Shown here: one piece after another, positions 60,432 through 64,000 of the stretch
How the letters are laid out: every line of letters begins with the position of its first letter
Numbering within the stretch: position 1 is the stretch's first letter
Assembly (NCBI GenBank): GCA_964567685.1
Contig: CAZMNO010000005.1
Location: 48,435 to 112,434, forward strand
Direction of reading: 5' to 3'
Source: UBA5972 sp964567685
GTDB taxonomy: Bacteria > Pseudomonadota > Alphaproteobacteria > Rhodobacterales > Rhodobacteraceae
Length of the DNA: 64,000 bases
Translations under genes and position numbers: made by a program
Notes under the pieces: generated by a model
Told to the model about the DNA's origin: nothing
Seen by the model: only the letters and a program-made list of their open reading frames with translations
Database searches by the model: none

Positions 60432-62627
60432 ATGTCAATCGAAGGCAAATGCCCAGTGATGCACGGAGCGCAGACAACGGTTTCCAAAAGTGGGACCGCC
60501 AATAGTGACTGGTGGCCAAACCAGCTGAATTTGAAAATTCTACACCAGCGTTCGCATTTGTCTGATCCGATGGAGCGTGATTTTAATTATGCAGAAGCGT
60601 TCAACAGCCTTGATCTGTCTGCTCTAAAGCAGGACTTGTACGATCTGATGACAGATAGTCAGGAGTGGTGGCCTGCAGATTACGGTCACTACGGTCCGTT
60701 TTTCATCCGTATGGCATGGCACAGCGCCGGCACTTATCGAACCGGTGATGGACGCGGGGGGGCTTCGACCGGGAACCAGCGATTTGCTCCCTTAAATAGC
60801 TGGCCAGACAACGTAAACCTCGATAAAGCCCGGCGCTTGCTCTGGCCCATTAAGCAAAAATACGGCAACAAAATATCCTGGGCCGACCTTATGATCCTTG
60901 CGGGCAACTGCGCTATTGAATCAATGGAGGGAAAGACCTTCGGATTTGGTGGCGGACGCCAAGATATCTGGGAGCCAGAAGAAGATGTTTACTGGGGGAA
61001 CGAAACCGAGTGGTTGGATGACAAACGTTATACCGGCGAACGAAATCTCGATAATCCTCTGGCTGCGGTTCAGATGGGGCTGATTTATGTAAATCCCGAA
61101 GGTCCGAACGGCGAACCGAGTATCCTCGCATCTGGTAGAGATATTCGGGAAACATTCGGTCGAATGGCCATGAATGATGAGGAAACAGTCGCCTTGGTCG
61201 CTGGTGGTCACACCTTTGGTAAAGCGCACGGTGCTGGCAATCCTGATCACATCGGACCTGAACCTGAAGGTGCAGATATTGCGCAGCAAGGTTTTGGCTG
61301 GAGTTCTGATTTCGGTAGCGGCAGCGGCGACGATACAATCTCAAGTGGGATAGAAGGCGCCTGGACGGCCAATCCGATCAAATGGGACAATGGTTATTTC
61401 GACCTTTTATTTGGCTATGATTGGGATCTCGTAAAAAGCCCGGCCGGTGCCTGGCAATGGGTTCCGGTCAATCCGGACGAAAAGGACAAGGCACCCAGTG
61501 CGCATGATGCTTCAACACGTGTCAACACAATGATGACAACCGCCGATATGGCGATGCGCATGGACCCGATCTATGGCCCGATATCCAAGCGGTTCCATGA
61601 GAACCCTGATGAGTTTGCGGATTCATTTGCGCGTGCATGGTTCAAACTGACGCATCGCGACATGGGGCCGAAGGCACGTTATTTGGGCTCTGAGGTTCCG
61701 GCCGAAGATCTCATCTGGCAGGATCCTATTCCCGCTGTTGATCATGACTTGATTGATGCAGAAGATATATCCGCGTTGAAAAAGGAAATTCTATCCTCGG
61801 GGCTCTCGGTTTCTGAGCTTGTGAAGACGGCTTGGGCATCGGCTTCTACATACCGGGAGTCGGACAAGCGTGGTGGTGCAAATGGGGCTCGCGTGCGTCT
61901 CTCTCCGCAAAGTGGCTGGGAGGCGAACCAACCCGATCAGCTTGCCAAGGCGTTGACGGCGTTGGAAAGCGTCCAAACTGCATTCAACAATTCGCAATCC
62001 GGCGGAAAGAAAATCTCGATTGCTGATACGATCGTTCTTGGTGGCGTTGCAGCGATCGAAAAGGCGGCTAACGATGCCGGGCATGAAATCGATGTCTCGT
62101 TTACTCCTGGACGCACGGATGCTTCACAGGAAATCACGGACGCTGAATCTTTCGATGTGCTTGAGCCCATTGCAGACGGTTTCCGTAACTACCTGAAGAC
62201 AGAGTACACAGTTTCTGCTGAAGAATTGCTCCTTGATCGCGCGCAACTCATGACACTTACCGCTCCTGAAATGACAGTTCTTGTTGGCGGCATGCGAGCA
62301 CTCAGTGCGAATTTTGATGGATCAAATCACGGTGTTCTCACTGATCGGCCAGGCAAGCTGACAAATGACTTCTTTGTCAATCTTCTGGACATGTCTAACA
62401 AGTGGTCGGAATCAGCGGATGATTCAGGCGTGTTTGAAGGGCGAGATCGTGCTTCCGGCAAGGTGAAATGGACAGCCACACGAGTTGATCTTGTCTTTGG
62501 GTCCAATTCGCAGTTGCGGGCATTGTCAGAGGTTTTTGCGCAAAGCGACAACAGTGAGAAATTTGTCAGTGATTTTGTCGCTGCCTGGAACAAGGTCATG
62601 AACGCAGATCGCTTCGATCGCGCTTGA
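60432..62627 (+). CDS. katG: catalase-peroxidase KatG
   Basis: A 731-residue bifunctional heme enzyme removing hydrogen peroxide. Distal residues Arg-Trp-His are in FIRMAWHSAGTYRTGDGRGG. The Met-Tyr-Trp adduct partners are that Trp, Tyr in LIYVNPEGPNGEP, and Met in FGRMAMNDEETVALVAGGHTFGKAHG, which also holds the proximal His. The C-terminal half repeats the fold without heme (LSVSELVKTAWASASTYRESDKRGGANGARVRL). The ATG at 60432 has CAGGAG seven bases before. Codon use is less G/C-biased than the flanking icd and lipA genes, and a tRNA-like relic lies upstream, so the gene may have been acquired. Confidence 0.97.
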   Translation: MSIEGKCPVMHGAQTTVSKSGTANSDWWPNQLNLKILHQRSHLSDPMERDFNYAEAFNSLDLSALKQDLYDLMTDSQEWWPADYGHYGPFFIRMAWHSAGTYRTGDGRGGASTGNQRFAPLNSWPDNVNLDKARRLLWPIKQKYGNKISWADLMILAGNCAIESMEGKTFGFGGGRQDIWEPEEDVYWGNETEWLDDKRYTGERNLDNPLAAVQMGLIYVNPEGPNGEPSILASGRDIRETFGRMAMNDEETVALVAGGHTFGKAHGAGNPDHIGPEPEGADIAQQGFGWSSDFGSGSGDDTISSGIEGAWTANPIKWDNGYFDLLFGYDWDLVKSPAGAWQWVPVNPDEKDKAPSAHDASTRVNTMMTTADMAMRMDPIYGPISKRFHENPDEFADSFARAWFKLTHRDMGPKARYLGSEVPAEDLIWQDPIPAVDHDLIDAEDISALKKEILSSGLSVSELVKTAWASASTYRESDKRGGANGARVRLSPQSGWEANQPDQLAKALTALESVQTAFNNSQSGGKKISIADTIVLGGVAAIEKAANDAGHEIDVSFTPGRTDASQEITDAESFDVLEPIADGFRNYLKTEYTVSAEELLLDRAQLMTLTAPEMTVLVGGMRALSANFDGSNHGVLTDRPGKLTNDFFVNLLDMSNKWSESADDSGVFEGRDRASGKVKWTATRVDLVFGSNSQLRALSEVFAQSDNSEKFVSDFVAAWNKVMNADRFDRA

Positions 62628-62648
62628 TCACAGATTTGTTGCGAAGTG

Positions 62649-62671
62649 GCGTGGCCATTTGCTGGCCACGC
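62649..62671 (+). terminator. hairpin after katG
   Basis: GCGTGGCCA-TTTGC-TGGCCACGC is a perfect 9-bp stem 22 bases after the katG stop. It is followed by TCCCTAAAA, without a T-run, so it may end transcription weakly or protect the 3' end. Confidence 0.6.
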
Positions 62672-62815
62672 TCCCTAAAACCCAGTGACCTACTATTGCA
62701 TCTGAAGGCTTGCGGCAGAGTGGTCTTCAGCATATTGCTGTGACGCAGAAATTTTGGCATCGGCGTGTAGAAATGCTCACAAGTCTGAAAGCCCTCCCAC
62801 TGGAAAGACCGCAAG

Positions 62816-63763
62816 ATGCGTGATTTGAAAATCCCGGCCGAACGGCACCCTGAAAAGGCGAAAAAGCCTGACAAGGCGCAGCCGAAAAAGCCCAGTTGGA
62901 TCAGGGTGAAGGCGCCGACCTCAGAGGGGTACAAGAAAACCCGCAACACCTTGCGTGACAACAAGCTGGTGACGGTCTGCGAAGAGGCGGGCTGCCCCAA
63001 TGTCGGTGAATGCTGGAGCCTTGGCCACGCCACCATGATGATAATGGGCGAGATCTGCACCCGTGGTTGCAGCTTTTGCAATATCGCCACCGGTCGCCCG
63101 GATGCGCTGGATGCGTTTGAGCCGGGCAGGGTCGCTGACGCGGTGGCGCGGCTGGGGCTGAAACATGTGGTGATCACCAGCGTTGACCGGGATGATCTTG
63201 CCGATGGCGGGGCTGAGCATTTTGCCCAGACGATCCGCGCCATAAGGCATAAATCACCCGAGACAACGATTGAAATCCTGACGCCGGATTTCCTGAAATG
63301 CGATCCGGCGGTGGTTGAGATCGTGGTTGAGGCGCGACCCGATATTTTCAACCACAATCTGGAAACTGTACCGGGGCTATATCCCTCGGTTCGCCCGGGC
63401 GCTCGCTATTTCCACAGTCTCAGACTGCTTCAAAGAGTGAAGGAGCTGGACCCGGCGATGTTCACCAAATCCGGCATCATGGTTGGCCTTGGTGAAGACA
63501 AGACATCTGTCATGCAGGTGATGGACGATATGCGCGCTGCGGACATTGATTTCATCACCATCGGGCAATATCTGCAACCGACACCGAAGCATCATGCAAT
63601 CGACCGTTTCGTGACGCCCGAAGAGTTTTCCACTTACGAAAAAGCCGCCTATGGCAAGGGGTTCGGCATGGTCTCAGCCTCGCCACTTACACGATCAAGC
63701 TATCATGCGGGCGATGATTTTGTACGCCTCAGGGCTGCGCGCACGGCCTTGTTGGGCAACTGA
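62816..63763 (+). CDS. lipA: Lipoyl synthase
   Basis: A 315-residue radical SAM enzyme that inserts two sulfurs into octanoyl-protein to make lipoate. The auxiliary cluster motif is CEEAGCPNVGEC, the SAM cluster motif CTRGCSFC, and the C-terminal R-S-S-Y appears as PLTRSSYHAGDDF with its Ser ligand. ATG at 62816. It stands alone on the plus strand after katG. Lipoate serves 2-oxoacid dehydrogenases, next to icd in the same metabolic area. Confidence 0.97.
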   Translation: MRDLKIPAERHPEKAKKPDKAQPKKPSWIRVKAPTSEGYKKTRNTLRDNKLVTVCEEAGCPNVGECWSLGHATMMIMGEICTRGCSFCNIATGRPDALDAFEPGRVADAVARLGLKHVVITSVDRDDLADGGAEHFAQTIRAIRHKSPETTIEILTPDFLKCDPAVVEIVVEARPDIFNHNLETVPGLYPSVRPGARYFHSLRLLQRVKELDPAMFTKSGIMVGLGEDKTSVMQVMDDMRAADIDFITIGQYLQPTPKHHAIDRFVTPEEFSTYEKAAYGKGFGMVSASPLTRSSYHAGDDFVRLRAARTALLGN

Positions 63764-64000
63764 CAATTTCAACATACGCGCGCCGTCTATCCGACTGGCC
63801 TCACTCATTCGCCGCAATGGAGCAGGCATCACACCGGATTGAACGGGACAAAAGGTTTAGCATCGGCACTCTGAAATCACGCAATACTTGAAATTCGCGC
63901 CTATAGGACGAGGGCAAAAATCGCAGCTCTCCCCAAGGGCCCTCAATTAGGGCCTGTTGACGTTCATTTCAGTTCGATCATGGTTGCTGCGAGAGAGATG
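63764..64000. other. gene-free end of window; possible insertion-sequence edge
   Basis: No gene is seen in 63764-63949. From about 63950 the sequence GGGCCTGTTGACGTTCATTT and what follows resembles the terminal repeat and leader of IS5-type elements known to me from roseobacters. The window stops before any transposase codons, so this is only a suggestion. Confidence 0.3.

Noticed and set aside
1..64000. CRISPR array, prophage, restriction system or secondary-metabolite cluster
   Set aside because: No regularly spaced repeats, phage structural genes, restriction-modification pairs or megasynthase domains were seen on either strand.

Overview
The window is a chromosomal segment of an alphaproteobacterium of the Rhodobacterales (Roseobacter group). 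Evidence: a CckA hybrid kinase preceded by a CtrA-like site; recA behind an alphaproteobacterial GAAC-N7-GAAC LexA box; a long Rhodobacterales-type L21 with a C-terminal extension; an IalB-family protein; an invertebrate-style NADP-isocitrate dehydrogenase; and a set of genes typical of roseobacters (corrinoid-activating ASKHA protein, stand-alone pterin-binding methionine-synthase module, PF13769 protein). No plasmid, phage or CRISPR structure is visible. Most of the window is ordinary chromosome with short intergenic gaps.

Layout. 1-5.4 kb: the 3' end of an apbE gene, an SbcCD-like nuclease/ATPase pair whose ATPase is frameshifted in an 8-G run, a scar of two joined insertion-sequence remnants (IS3-type end plus an IstB fragment), and tRNA-Ser(CGA). 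5.5-9.7 kb: two convergent TPR-sulfotransferase genes. 9.8-16.1 kb: rplU-rpmA, two GNAT acetyltransferases around a LysE-type exporter, then obgE-proB-proA with overlapping ends. 16.2-22.1 kb: envelope genes, namely a divergent pair (zinc M15/DUF882 protein and L,D-transpeptidase), lpxD-acp-ketoacyl synthase, and IalB. 22.1-22.6 kb: a gene-free stretch with two minus-strand terminator-like hairpins, read here as candidate small RNAs. 22.6-31.8 kb: a HerA-like ATPase, a CorC-type transporter, a xerD / secreted protein / 44-residue membrane protein operon, aroK-aroB, a radical SAM protein, and tRNA-Gly(CCC).

31.9-39.5 kb is entirely on the minus strand and is built around one-carbon and B12 chemistry: the ASKHA/2Fe-2S corrinoid activator, an acyl-CoA ligase, a VTT-like membrane protein, the pterin-binding methyltransferase, a methylenetetrahydrofolate reductase-like protein and the PF13769 protein. 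39.7-41.5 kb is ppx/gppA-rlmE. 41.6-45.3 kb is a tight, unusual four-gene operon (enoyl-CoA hydratase, agmatinase-like, class IV aminotransferase, membrane desaturase). 45.4-57 kb carries a SLAC1/TDT-type transporter, guaB, a MAPEG protein, an RsmB-type methyltransferase, cckA, a small sulfotransferase, recA, alaS and a DUF1330 protein. 57-63.8 kb carries a small multidrug-resistance protein, icd, a VIT1/CCC1 metal transporter divergent from katG with an Irr-like iron control element between them, and lipA. The last 50 bases look like the edge of another insertion sequence.

No wholly new system is proven here. The best leads are the 22.2-22.5 kb RNA candidates, the dispersed split-methionine-synthase set, the four-gene desaturase operon, the paired TPR-sulfotransferases, and the iron/peroxide intergenic region at 60 kb with its degenerate tRNA-Ser(GGA)-like relic.
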